NCBI RefSeq assembly: GCF_049306965.1
Contig: NC_133188.1
Span: 9,473,501-9,537,500, forward strand
DNA: 64,000 nt
Reading direction: 5' to 3'
From: Danio rerio
Taxonomy: Eukaryota; Chordata; Actinopteri; Cypriniformes; Danionidae
The position numbers and the translations under genes are program-made. The notes under the pieces are model-generated. The model was not told the DNA's origin. It did not search any database and saw only the letters and a list, made by a program, of their open reading frames with translations. Positions 1-11,472 of the stretch are shown here, in pieces. Positions within the stretch are counted from its first letter, which is position 1. Every line of letters begins with the position of its first letter.

Positions 1-659
1 TTTCTTTTTAATTCGCATTTTTCACTTAGTGAAGGCGGGGACTGTTGACTAACGTTAGTAGCTCTAAATTAGTTGACTGGAATGCTGTGACGGTGTTAGC
101 ATGTAGCATGTTCACACAAAATAAGTACAGTTCGCAATTAAAACCATTTCCCACCTTTTGTTGTAACTTAATAAAACCTACTGCAATTAATGTAAACAAA
201 GATGTTTAATCCACAAGAATTTGATCATTATTCCTACCTGTTAGCGTTCACATAGGTTCGGTCCTTATTTAGGCTAGAGTGGGTTATTTTTTGAGAATGA
301 ATCTGTGGATTTAAATAAATTGTGAGAGTCGATTCATTCTTGACCTTTTCATAAATACAACAGTTGCTTTGTTGCTGAATAAATGTCTTATTCACTTTAG
401 ACAGTGTCCTACCACCACCTACTGGCGGCTTCAGGTAATACATGGATAACTTCATTTTGTTGCATATTTTTCTTTTTAATTTATTATTTGAAGCATTATT
501 CATTTAAAAAAGAATTCACAACAATAACGAATTTATATAATCATAATATATAAAATATAATATAACTGATAATAATAATACTGTTAAAAATGATAAATAA
601 TTGATAACGAAAATATAAAATAACTGAAATGAGCTACTCAAAATAAATGAATCATACAC

Positions 660-691
<32 letters not shown>

Positions 692-1020
692 GCGCGCGCG
701 CGCTTATAAATATATATAAACATGGTAAAAATTGTAACAAAAAGCAAAACGCAGAAAAGTTGTGCATGACAGAAAAAAATACATAGGCCTTTAAGTGCAA
801 AATTAATTTAATTAATAATTGGAAAAAATGTGTATAAGCAGGTGGCTGTGTGAGCACATTAAGGCGAATGAGCCAGTCAGTCTAGCGCGGGCTTTCATTA
901 GAAGTTTGTTGTGTTTTAAAAAGTCTCTACGTAATACCAAATGGAATTGTGGAACTCTGACATCATCGGTGACAGTAAAAAGCTTTTTGACGTAGCAGAA
1001 ACTCTCATTAGCTTCTTTGG
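1..1020. other. 5' flank of kinase copy 1 (partial start of unit U1)
   Basis: No gene is seen here. The stretch is AT-rich and is repeated upstream of each kinase copy (20573-21605, 39153-42534 with a large insertion, 52878-56245 with the same insertion), so it is the kinase promoter side of the cassette. It contains a (CA)n/(CG)n tract at about 654-703. I could not identify a TATA box or transcription start with confidence. The window opens inside the unit, so the left neighbour is unknown. Confidence 0.6.
654..703. repeat. (CA)n microsatellite ending in (CG)n
   Basis: Alternating purine-pyrimidine tract, CA repeats followed by about six CG steps, some 320 bp upstream of the first kinase start codon. 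The equivalent tracts in the other units differ in length and lack the CG run. Cysteine-valine reading frames across these tracts are artefacts of the repeat. Confidence 0.9.
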
Positions 1021-4000
1021 ATGTCTAGTAGTTCAGTACTTTCTGCGATTCAACAGTACAGTGATAAAATGGCATTTTCAAAACTGATTAACCGTCTGAA
1101 GAAAGCGTTTGGTGTTAAGTGTGCGAACGAACAACCGTGTGAGCCACTCGAACCCACCGGCAGCACGACAGAGAATCACCGTCATCTGATGACCGATGAC
1201 CCGGCCGTCGCTGCAGGAAAACAGGCAGGGAGACAAAAAAAGAGGAAACTCAAATTGTCTCCCATCTTCTTCGCCTGTTTTTCCAGAAGAAGAGCTACTG
1301 TTGTTGGTAAAATAGATTTATGAGCACTTTTAATTACTAAAGCATACTGTTAAACACACCAAACACATCACATAAGTGTTTAAAGATCAGAAATGAACAT
1401 TACTGGAAGACATTTTAGAAAGAGTTTCTTAAAGCCACAGTTCACATAAACAAGACAATTCTGTCATAATTTACTCCTTAAACCTGTTTGAGGTGCTTTC
1501 AGCCATTGACTTCCACAGTATTTTGTGTTCCTACAATGAAGGTTAATGGCTGCTGATTTCAGGAATTTTCTTCAGAATTTGTAGTTTTGTGTAAAAAAAC
1601 AGAAAAAATAAGAATTATTTGTATTAGGATTTTTTATTTCAGTGAGCTTTGCCTTTAGATATATAGTTTACTTGTTTGCTAATTCAATGCAGAAAACCCA
1701 TGAAGATCATCAATAAAAACACATTGAGTAATGTTTCTGCAAATGAACTTCAAATATCTTGTCAAAAAGAGTTGTAGAGTCATATTAATGATGTTCCTTC
1801 CTCTCTTTAGATCAGCTATGTGTGCAGGAGATCCACGAACTTCACGCAGAGCCCATCAGTAGCTCTAAATTCTTCTGCACTGCTGTGAGCAACCTGGAGC
1901 TGGAAGTTCTCCAACCTCCAGCTCTTGATGCTCCAGCAGACGAAGATTTGGACTCTAAACCGGAAGTGAACAGCTTTGACTCTGCAGTGGTCATTGAGAA
2001 CGACTCTGCAGAGCTTCACTTCCCAGCAGACAACGAATCCTCCCTCAGTGAGGACAGCCTGGAGCAAGAGCTTGATAGTCCTCCAAGTTCACCATTCGAT
2101 GAGGACAATGAACTTCCAGTGAGCCAGCAGCTCATAACAGATGACATGTGTGACTCTGCCCTCGATGAAAACTCGAACCCTTTACCGGATCAGGTCTCAC
2201 AAGAGGACTCTGCTGTGAAGTCTACAGCAGATGATGGGACCTGCTTGGACAATAGTAAGTTTATTGCTGGAGTTCAGAACATTTGTTTAGGCTCATCAAA
2301 CTTTGTAAAATTATACAGTTGAAGTCAAAATTATTCACCCTCCTGTGATTTTTTATTAATATTTTTTAAATATTTCCCAAATGATGCAGAGCAATAAAGT
2401 TTAAGTATTCAGAACTTTAAGCTGAACACTGGTATCTTGGAAAATATCCAGTAAATATGATGTACTGTCATCACGACAAAGATAAAAGACATCAGTTATT
2501 AGAAATGAGTTATTAAAACTATCATGTTCTGAAATCTGACAATAATTCTGACTTCAACTGTTTGTGTTTTTATTTGGTTTATAATTTAATGACATTTTCT
2601 TCATTTTTAACAGATGATATCAGCTGCCGATACAAACTCGGAAAGCAGCTTGGTGAAGGAGGTTTCGGCTCCGTGTATGAGGGGATTCGCATACAGGATG
2701 GTCTGCAGGTATTCATTTTTGTAGACTCAAATCCTCTGATGAAGTTCCCTGTTTAAAGAACATCATCAGAGCTTTCATTGTTTGGACATTTCTGCTGACG
2801 AATGAATCCTCTGTTCAGGATTTATGACTGAATGAAATGATCTCCGTGCACATGTTAATTGTTGGCTTGTTCCTTTAAACAGGTGGCAGTTAAATTTGTC
2901 CAGAAGACCCCAAATATGCAAGATGTCAGCTCTGTGAGTAGACTACACTTTCTGTTCGCTGTGTTCAGTTTATAAAGTCTTATATTTATTATAGACCACA
3001 GGCTGTGGTCAGAAACCCTTGTTTGAAAACCAACATTATTATTTTGTTTTCAGTCATGTGACCAGCCACTTCCTCTAGAGATCACCTTGGCAAACATGGC
3101 CAGCGGTGGCTCCAGGTGTCCGAATATTATTCAGCTTCTGGACTGGCAGGTCTTTAAAAACCATTATGTCATGGTGATGGAGCGGCCTAGTCCAAGCATG
3201 GACCTGGAGGCATTCCTTGAAGTCAGCGGTGGAGTCCTCAGTGAGAAAACAGCACATACCATCATGAGGCAAGCTGTTTATGCGGCCAACGTGTGCTGTT
3301 ACCGCGGGGTGTTCCACCGGGACATTAAGCTTCAAAACCTGCTGGTGAACCCCGACACACTGGAAGTCAAGCTGATCGACTTCGGGTGTGGAGACTTCAT
3401 GATGGAATCAGCCTACAGTCTCTTCTCTGGTAGGTGTTTTGAATAGTGTGGTCAAAAGTATCGACTTCGGTATCAATCGATTCTGACATTTAACAAGTCA
3501 ATTTGAGCGCTGTTAAACACCACTGATTGGCCATTGGTGTTCACATGCTCAGCAAATATGACTGTGATGAGTGTCGGTATCGATTGGTAGTTGATACTTT
3601 TGACAACACTAGTTATGAATGTGCATAAGCATTATTAATATACGTATTGAAAGCTGGTTAATTAGCACAGCTGAAGCCCATCTGGTATATATATTCAACA
3701 TGATGCTAAACTAAACGTCTCTCCTCCAGGCACAGAAGCGTACATCCCGCCAGAGTTTTATGAAAAAGGATGCTACCGGGCCAAACCAGCGACGGTCTAT
3801 TCTCTTGGGGTTCTTCTGTTCACAATGCTCCATGGAGAATTCCCATCAGCGTATGACCTGTACTACCTCCAACATGACTGGTCCAAATTTACCCTCTCTC
3901 AAGGTGAGATGTTCATCAAAGAACAATTAAGTGAAACAGCTTAATAATAATAATAACAATAACCTCACCTCTCCATTTCTTCTTCACAGAATGCTGTGAT

Positions 4001-4090
4001 ATGATGACGGCTTGTCTGCATGAGAATCCAGAGTGCAGAATTCCTCTAGAAGAGATGCCTTACCACGACTGGTCCATGCTGGAGTTCTGA
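1021..4090 (+). CDS. Pim-like serine/threonine kinase, copy 1 (7 coding exons)
   Basis: Predicted protein kinase of the Pim (CAMK-group) family. Coding exons by GT-AG junctions and frame are 1021-1306, 1811-2254, 2614-2708, 2883-2933, 3054-3429, 3730-3903 and 3990-4090, giving 508 residues. Residues 1-95 are basic, with a KKRK cluster that could be a nuclear signal. Residues 96-244 are acidic, Ser/Pro-rich and probably disordered. The kinase domain begins near residue 250: glycine loop GEGGFGSVYEG (257-267), VAVK lysine 279, helix-C Glu301, the Pim hallmark hinge ERP (335-337), HRDIK (380-384, catalytic Asp382), DFG (401-403) and PPE (424-426). It ends soon after subdomain XI at Phe508. All catalytic residues are present, so activity is likely. 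Known Pims are about 310-330 residues and lack such a long N-terminal extension. Met17 (1069) has a better Kozak context than Met1. Copy-specific residues include Lys327 and Thr482. The gene converges on an HtrA2-like gene. Confidence 0.9.
1811..2254 (+). other. Kinase copy 1 exon 2, acidic linker exon
   Basis: This exon encodes about 148 residues rich in Asp, Glu, Ser and Pro, with an SPPSSP motif. It follows the acceptor at 1809-1810 and ends at an AATA/gtaagt donor. It joins exons 1 and 3 in phase 1, so skipping it would keep the frame. It has no recognisable domain. Equivalents are 22398-22841, 43327-43770 and 57038-57481. Most amino-acid differences I noticed between copies fall in this exon. 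Confidence 0.75.
2316..2560. mobile_element. MITE with CAGTTGAAGTC termini, kinase intron 2
   Basis: A short non-autonomous DNA element inside intron 2. Its ends are inverted copies of CAGTTGAAGTCAAAATTATT, with a TA just outside the left end. It contains no ORF. It sits at the same place in all four kinase copies (22903-23146, 43832-44075, 57543-57786), so it inserted before the cassette was amplified. Family assignment (Tc1/mariner-like) is tentative. Confidence 0.7.
3444..3611. mobile_element. hAT-type MITE in kinase intron 5
   Basis: A 168-bp element with inverted ends TAGTGTGGTC and GACAACACTA, flanked by an 8-bp duplication with one mismatch (GTTTTGAA at 3436-3443, GTTATGAA at 3612-3619). 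The 8-bp target duplication points to the hAT superfamily. The same insertion lies at 24030-24197, 44959-45126 and 58670-58837, so it predates the duplications. It begins 14 bp inside the intron 5 donor and does not disrupt it. Confidence 0.75.
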
Positions 4091-4138
4091 GTCACATTAG
4101 CAGAATGTTTTGTATATTTGATTTTTGTACATGTCTGT

Positions 4139-4144
4139 AATAAA
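4139..4144 (+). terminator. Poly(A) signal of kinase copy 1
   Basis: Canonical AATAAA, 49 nt after the stop codon, followed by a T/G-rich stretch. Equivalents lie at 24725-24730, 45654-45659 and 59365-59370. Confidence 0.7.
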
Positions 4145-4532
4145 GATATATTTTATTGAACTCACTTGTGTTGTGGCTTATATTGTGATCTAGCCCCAGT
4201 GTTGTCAGATTGTGTGGATTTAAAATGGTTTTGTTAGGGGTGACAAAAATTTGGCATGAGGTTTGAACAGCATCCAGTCCTTTCCAACACACACTGCAGT
4301 TGACACTGGCGTCATTACGGCGCACTTTTAGAAATACACTTTTTCAGAATGCTGTACAGCGCTGACCCAAAACCTAAACATATCAGTCACTGCGACATAA
4401 GCAAATCATCCATAAATATTCCAATGGTTTATTGTGAAATCAGAGCTGTTCAGAAAAATGTATTAAAATACAAACGTGAGAATGTGAGACTCAATACAAA
4501 ACATCAGCATTTTCACAATAAGAGCACCCAGT

Positions 4533-4538
4533 TTTATT
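4533..4538 (-). terminator. Candidate poly(A) signal of HtrA2-like copy 1
   Basis: TTTATT on the plus strand reads AATAAA on the minus strand, about 300 nt downstream of the protease stop. Equivalents are 25127-25132, 46056-46061 and 59767-59772. A second AATAAA-like site near 4150 on the minus strand would give a longer 3' UTR overlapping the kinase 3' end. Confidence 0.5.
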
Positions 4539-4836
4539 AAGGTCGTTGAGTGTTTGTTGCCATCATGACAATCCTAAACAAAATATTCAGTGATATTCCT
4601 TCAAATCAATACTGATAGTGTAGTTTGCGCAGACACACTGAGGTTTATCCAGTGTACAGAAGTCTGAATCATCCACATGATTTCATACGCTTCCAGAAAC
4701 ACGTTTACTACACGAATGTCCAGCGTTTGCTAAAACTGTTCAACTCTTTAGATGATTCCTTTCTTACAACATCTCCAACTATGACAGCTTCTCATTACTC
4801 ACCATTTCTTAATCTTACTAAATACTTGACTTGATG

Positions 4837-7800
4837 TCACTCTGTGGACTCTGGGGTCATGTGCAGCATGAGCAGGTCGGCCCCCCGGCGGACCACCACA
4901 TTTAAGCTTTCGCTGGTCCTCACAGCATTATATATCTCCTCCGACGTGTTCACCTTTACCCCATTGATCTCAATAATAACATCTCCTGGCTTCATTCCGG
5001 CTCTGCAAAACAGAAAACAGGAAATGACATCATCAAAAGGATGCCTTAATCAACAGCTGATAACATCATGTTCAGAGAGCAGCACACCTGTTGGCTGGAG
5101 ATCCTACAATCACACGGTGGATGAGAACTCCATGAGAAACATCAGGGAAGGACGGGTCTCGCATCCTTAGCTCTTCGATTATACTGAGGAGGGGAAAAAG
5201 AGAATTTAAAGATAATAAAAGACTCACTTCAGTGCAAACACAGGAGTGTGTGCACAGGGAAATACGCAAAAATGTAATCCATGTAACAGTGTGCACAAAC
5301 ACACGTGAGCTAATACGATTGATTATTAACCAGTGTCTGCACATTTTATGACCAAAATTTATGAGCAATTTTTTTTTTGTCAGGCCTGTGGATATCTTTC
5401 AATATCTATAACACACATTTAATCTGATTCATTACAGCATGTACTGATAAATTAATTCAATGCATTGCAAATTAACAGCATTTCTATTGTCACACTCTAT
5501 GCCAGGGGTGGCCAACCCTGTTCCTGGAGATCTACCTTCTTGCAGATTTCAGTTGCTACCCATATCAAACACACCTGAACAAATCAATTAGGACCTGAAC
5601 ACCACGTGATAATTACAGGCAGGTGTGTTTGATATGGGTTGCAACTGAACTCTGCAGGAAGGTAGATCTCCAGGAACAGTGTTGGCCACCCCTGCTCTAT
5701 GCAAATGAAGTAGTGTGAATGTTTTGTTGAGGTGTTTTTGGTTGAAGCGAATGTAATATTGATTGTTATGCTGATATATCTACAGAGATGGGAAGTACAA
5801 ATACTTTGTTACTGTACTTAAGTAGATTTTTCTAGTATCAGTACTTTACTCCACTACTTATTTCTTTGACTACTTTTTACTTCTTACATTTTTACACAAA
5901 TATCTGTACTTTCTGCTCCTTACATTTTTTAATTCACGCACGTTACTTTTATTTTCATGTGTTTGGTGGCGCGATCAATATTATTTCGTGTCATTGCGCA
6001 ATATGAACAGTTTTGATGCAGTCAGTCCATATTTCCTCATTGTGCACCTGTGTGCTGCACTGCGTGGCCTTTTCAAGGCTATTGCGCACTGTACATGGTT
6101 TAGTTAATGAAGATTACAATGAGAAAGGCTAGGATGACTACGCAGATGTGACAGAGGGAGACGTTAAATCTAACATGACTGATGCTGCCCTGTTTACACG
6201 ATAATAAAACACATTTTGCTCGTTCAGATCACAGGTAGACAACCAATCTCTCTAAATTAACCGTTTGACTTTTATTTTAGGTACTTTATTATTAAAGACA
6301 AATTACTGACATTTGTGTTTTTTATACAGGGAAATTACAATATTATTTATACAGTATTTTTTCTGTTATTTTAAATTATATTCAAAAGTTGGTAAAAATT
6401 ACAAACATTATCTGTAAGTTAACGGCTTGACTGTTATTTTATGTACTATAAGTAATGGCAAATTACAGCAATTTGTCTGTTTTGTACAATAAAATTGATG
6501 TATTATTTACAGTGTTTTTTCCTGTTTTTTAAGTACATTTAAAATTCTAAAGTAATAAATTGTAATTACTTGAATTAATTACTTTACTAAAAAAAAAAAA
6601 AAAGGTCAAATGACTGGCAGCTACGGCTGCCAAACAAAAACCATAAAATTAAGGTAAAATTTCTTTGTTGAAAAAAAGTTCAAAAAGTAATAAATCTACA
6701 GATATTTGTATTAAAATGTTTACAGAGAAACACTGTTATTTTACAGACTTTTTCTAAATTATTACGAACAAATCCATCTAATAAAGTAACACACTAAGAG
6801 TGCTCACATACACCTGTTTCAGATTCTGCTGATTGCACACACATAGTCGGAGGATCGTTATGAACTGATTACATGCACTTTAAAAGCAGCACAGACGCAC
6901 GCACCAATTGCTTAGTCTTGTTATACTGCTACTGTGAACATAATGATGCGTTTCTCTTCTTTTGCTTTGTTTGTAAGTTGTTTATGTTGTTTGCTGCTAG
7001 GACTGATCATTTGCTTGTTAATTGACCATGACTCTGGATTCACTGCATACATCTGTTTGCAGTTTGCCCCTGTGTAGACTTGTTTGCCTGACCATCTCTG
7101 TGTAATAAACCTGCATTTGAATCTGCACCTCTTTCTCAACGTCCCCTTAACGTTAGAGTTACATTTCATTTAAGATTTGGAACTGAATAATTTCATACAA
7201 CTTAAACCTCTATGTTTTAAAGTAATACTATTCAATAAAATGTAATGTTATAGTTGTGAGAATTTTAATCAGTTGTATCTCACTTGATGTTTTTTCCAAA
7301 CTTTTTTGATCCAAAATAAAACTGTTAAATTACAACCAAAAGCATGTCTTGGCATTTTATTAAAGGCGTTTAATTGGAAAAAAAAAATTTAAATAGCGTT
7401 GTTTTCTCTTGAACTTTTAGTGCAGTCACTTTATTAATAGTGTTCGATCATAATAATCTAGGAAAAGTCTGTAAAATAACAGTGTTTCTCTGTAAAACTC
7501 TTATTGTGTTACTTTATTAAATGGATTTGATAGTAATAATCTAGGAGAAGTCTGTAAAATAACAGTGTTTTCTGTAAAAATTATAATGACAATATCTGTA
7601 GATTTATTATTTTTTGCACTTTATTTAAACAAAAAAATTTTACTGTAATTTTATGGTTTTTGTTTGGCAGTTGTAGCTGCCAGTAATTTGACCTTTTTTT
7701 TAAGATTTTTTTTTTACAGTGTAGATCATTGAAATGGCAGAAAGTATGTCCACGGTTTAATTACTCTTGCTAATAACATATAGTGAAAACATCACAAAAG

Positions 7801-10800
7801 CATTTTTCCAATAAAACATTTGTTTTTAAGTTGTTTTTTTCTGTCACTGCAACACAGTATGGCCTTTGTCCCGCCCTTACATTTCAGGTAAAACTAGACA
7901 AGGTCGACTGTGATTGGCCACTTCTCATATCATTTAAATCACTGCTTCGGAATCACGGTAAATTGTGCGGGTATTTTTGCATTAAATTGTCACAAACATT
8001 CACAAACATTTTTATTTTTCGGGCGTGAAAATTGCATACAAATTCTCCTTGATAAATTAAGCACTTTTCAACAGAACAAGCCAATTTTCCAGGTATTCCA
8101 GCACTTGAATTTCTAAGAGCCAAATCTAGTGGCATATAACAAAAATCTGTAGATTCCATAATGTATGAATTTTGCTCTCCTGTAAAATTGTAATAAAAGT
8201 GTTTGGCACCTGGGGGTCAAAGTCAACATCATCACTCCAATGTAACGCCTTTTCCATCCCGATTCTCCAAACCAAGACTCTGAAAAAAAGACCCAATAAC
8301 CATCTGTCAGTGAAAAAAAATGCTGTCACAGACAAAAGCAAGCAGCTGTGAGGTCATTCTTACTCTGTTTGTCTGCAGATCGGTCTAGGAAGAGACGGAC
8401 TCTGTCTGAGGGAATAGCGAAGGAAATCCCTGCTGTCACTTTCATGGTATTAATGCCGATGACCTCACCATCCTGAAGAGTACAAACATGACACATCAGT
8501 TTATTACATAAGGCTAGAGTATGGCCAGTACAATACAATATTCATGAACATTTGAAAACAATTCACGTTCTTAAAATGACAGTCATGAAGCTCTGTATTG
8601 CTCTGAAGGTCCAGCAATCTGTAGTCAACTACTAAATGTGCACTAATAACTTTCTCCTTCACATTATTGTACAATGAGGGTACCACCATAGCTGTGAGAT
8701 ACGTTCTACTTGGGATTTCGTAGTGTGGTTCTAGCACACTAATTAAATACTCCTACCCTAATGCTTCTACTATTACGCCTACAATTGTCTTTGCTTGTGT
8801 TGAGTTACTTGGAAGTTTTATTCCAAATGAAGACAGGAGAGTAGTTTGTGTTACACTTGTCGGTTTAACAGATAAAGCAATGATTTTGTGGACATCAGTA
8901 ATCTAACTATTTGCCTTAATCTGATTACAACAACATTATGATTAAGGTGTTTGCATGAGTTGCTTTTAGAATGTTCCTTTCATGATCCCGTTTTACATGT
9001 TAAAGCACATAATACGATTAACGTTATTGTGTCACCACGCTATCCACGTTTCCTCCGGAGTGTCATGTAATTTTGGGGAGTTTCATTTTTAATTTGTCGA
9101 CTTTAACTGCAGTTTGGCACTTTCATTTTCATTCAAGAACATTTCATGCGTGCCCCCACGACAAACGACATATTGGATCCAAGGAACTGCTAGAAAAGTG
9201 TAGTTTTAATGGACTACTTCGCCATCTGAATAACAAGGAAGACCGATTGCTTACTTACCAAATCCGTAGAGACAGGACAATCAACGCAAACTGGATTTGT
9301 GATTTTTTTTATAAGAAGACGAGTGGCAAATCTGGATTTCACCATTTATAATACAAAAAGCTCTCGGGTAAAAATGTTCCTTACAAACATAATTTGGTTG
9401 CGTGTTAGAAGACCACTGTAGTCCACAAATGTGGCTCCTTTCTCATCGCGGGGAAATGAAAACAAAACCTTTGTTGTGGCACGTTTATAAACAACACTGA
9501 CGACCCATGTCTCCGAACAATTCTTCTTCTTCCACTTGTTTTATTTACGGTTAGCAACACAACGTCATGTCTCTCTGAATACTGTAACAGGTAGTTTTTG
9601 AAGCTATCATGCATATTAATAAAGTTGCACCTCATTCACAATAGAGCGCGCTGATTGGTTCGTCTTTCTCTTGAATTAATGATGAAAGCTCAAAGACGTC
9701 ACATTGTACCCGCTGGTACAGACAGCCAGTCTCCATGCTGGAATTTACACAAGGAGCTCATGGCCTTGACGTAGCTTCAAAATTTATTTTCAAACCGGAA
9801 GAACGAATTTGTTTGAAATAAAGCAAAAACAACCAATTTTCACTTTTATTGTTAAATATGTGTCCTAAGAGTGTTTTTAGCAGCGTGGAAAATATATATG
9901 ACTATTGACATCTCAAAAATGTGTTTTGGTGTTTCGTGACCCTATAAACCAAAATGCAGAAGCAGTGAGTTGAGTAAATGTCAACGACTCACCAGGTTTA
10001 TGAGAGGCCCTCCTGAATTTCCAAACTGTAAAGAAGAATTGTGATTGAGTGATGGAATGCAATTCATTAAATGATGACATACATTTTTTTGCATGCAACA
10101 CCACCCAGTTTCCAGTGCTCTTACATCTATGGTAGCGTCCGTCTGGATGTAGTCCATGTTGGAGTTGGAGAGACCCAGTTCTTTACTGCCTCTCTGAGCA
10201 GAGCTGACGATGCCAGATGTGATGGTGTTTTTAAGAGAAAAGGGGCTCCCCATGGCAACCACAAATTCACCTTGACGCACATCAGATGACTTGCCAAGAC
10301 GCAACGTTGGTAAAGGATTCTGGGACAAGACAGAGAACACAATGACACTATGTCAGACTATATGGCCATGTACTAGAACTGTGGTGAAAGAAAACTGTGA
10401 AAAATCAATTGCAAAAATGGCCTTCCAAACATAAAAGCCTCCTCTGTTACTGTTGGTTTACCTAAAATTGTTGACAATAATTATTCTTTAGTTGCTGTAA
10501 TATTACTGCATTTAAAAATCTGAGGATACAAAACCAAATGTCACTAAGGTTATCACAATTTCGAGTTTATTTCCATATTTGTATGCGGCGGTTCCTCCTG
10601 AAATATTACAGTGTGTATGTAGCCTAAATACAGTATAATCAGATTAATGGGTTAACACCAGGGCTTGACATTAACACCCACCAACCGCAGGTAGACTTTA
10701 GCTGTGGCGGATTAGACAGCCACTCCCACTATCCACTTTGGCTAGTCGAAAATCACTTTTAAAATGTATTTTTTTTAAAAGCAGGGTTCAACAATAAGGA

Positions 10801-11441
10801 TGAACCTCTAGAAATGAGAAGCAGCCCGACTGACAAAAACAACTAAGTTCATGCAAGCAAAAGAAAGCAGATGAATACAGAATGTTATGTGATGCGCGCA
10901 ATTTTTTAAAAGCGTGCACGATCCCATTTCCTTGCGTGAAGCAACCTTGACCGGAAACACAATGCTGCGATCGATGATTGAAATAGACTGGACAAAAAAG
11001 CGATACACATCCACCATTTTCAAGAGCTCGAGATTTTAAAAAAAAAAGGTATTTTATGCATGCAGCAGCAGTTGCAGCTTTAGCTTTAAACAATCTTTGA
11101 ACAGATTATTAATGGGCCTAATGTTAACTGTGTGCGTTTGATCATCCTTTTATTATTGCACACGGTATGTTTTTCACCTGCTTTCTTTTTGTTAATATGG
11201 TTTAATTATCATTCTTTTCAGTAACATTCATTTAATAGATTAAATTTTATGTATAGTTAACTGCTGATCTGAGACCTTGGTCTTGGAGCTAGGACAGACT
11301 ACTTTTCATAGTTTTAGACAGGCTACATGACAATAATTGTTATTTAAGTTTTATTTAATAAAAAGTGTATGCATATTGTAACATATATTTTGCTAGTTTT
11401 TGAAATTTTAAAATTATTTAACATTTTTGGCTGAGAAATGT

Positions 11442-11472
<31 letters not shown>

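Larger units (their letters stand above)
4091..4836. other. Convergent 3' intergenic region, unit U1
   Basis: These 746 bp separate the kinase stop from the stop of the minus-strand HtrA2-like gene. The region holds the putative 3' UTRs of both. A plus-strand AATAAA lies at 4139-4144, 49 bp after the kinase stop. A minus-strand AATAAA lies at 4533-4538, about 300 bp after the protease stop. Small ORFs here have no recognisable product. The region is conserved in all four units. Confidence 0.7.

Noticed and set aside
660-700. CRISPR-like short regular repeats
   Set aside because: Plain dinucleotide microsatellite in a vertebrate genome; no spacers.
516-857. Minus-strand ORF with a (Cys-Val)n tract, also at 21089-21442, 42067-42372 and 55790-56083
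   Set aside because: Translation of a CA microsatellite and AT-rich flank; length varies with the repeat.
1816-2067. Minus-strand ORF of 83 codons opposite kinase exon 2
   Set aside because: Antisense shadow of the acidic exon; no domain.
3075-3335. Minus-strand ORF of 86 codons, repeated in every unit
   Set aside because: Antisense shadow of kinase exon 5, conserved only because the kinase exon is conserved.
4092-4325. Minus-strand ORF of 77 codons after the kinase stop, in all units
   Set aside because: Lies in the shared 3' region, has no recognisable domain, and its conservation is explained by recent duplication.
4844-5170. Plus-strand ORF of about 108 codons over protease exons F-G
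   Set aside because: Opposite strand of the PDZ exons; the minus strand gives a clear HtrA2 match.
9073-9351. Plus-strand 92-codon ORF in protease intron C-D, with a shorter version in U3 and U4
   Set aside because: No domain, no splice context, lies in repeat-like sequence; the start moves between copies.
10071-10289. Plus-strand ORF over protease exon B, repeated in U3 and U4
   Set aside because: Antisense of the protease core exon.
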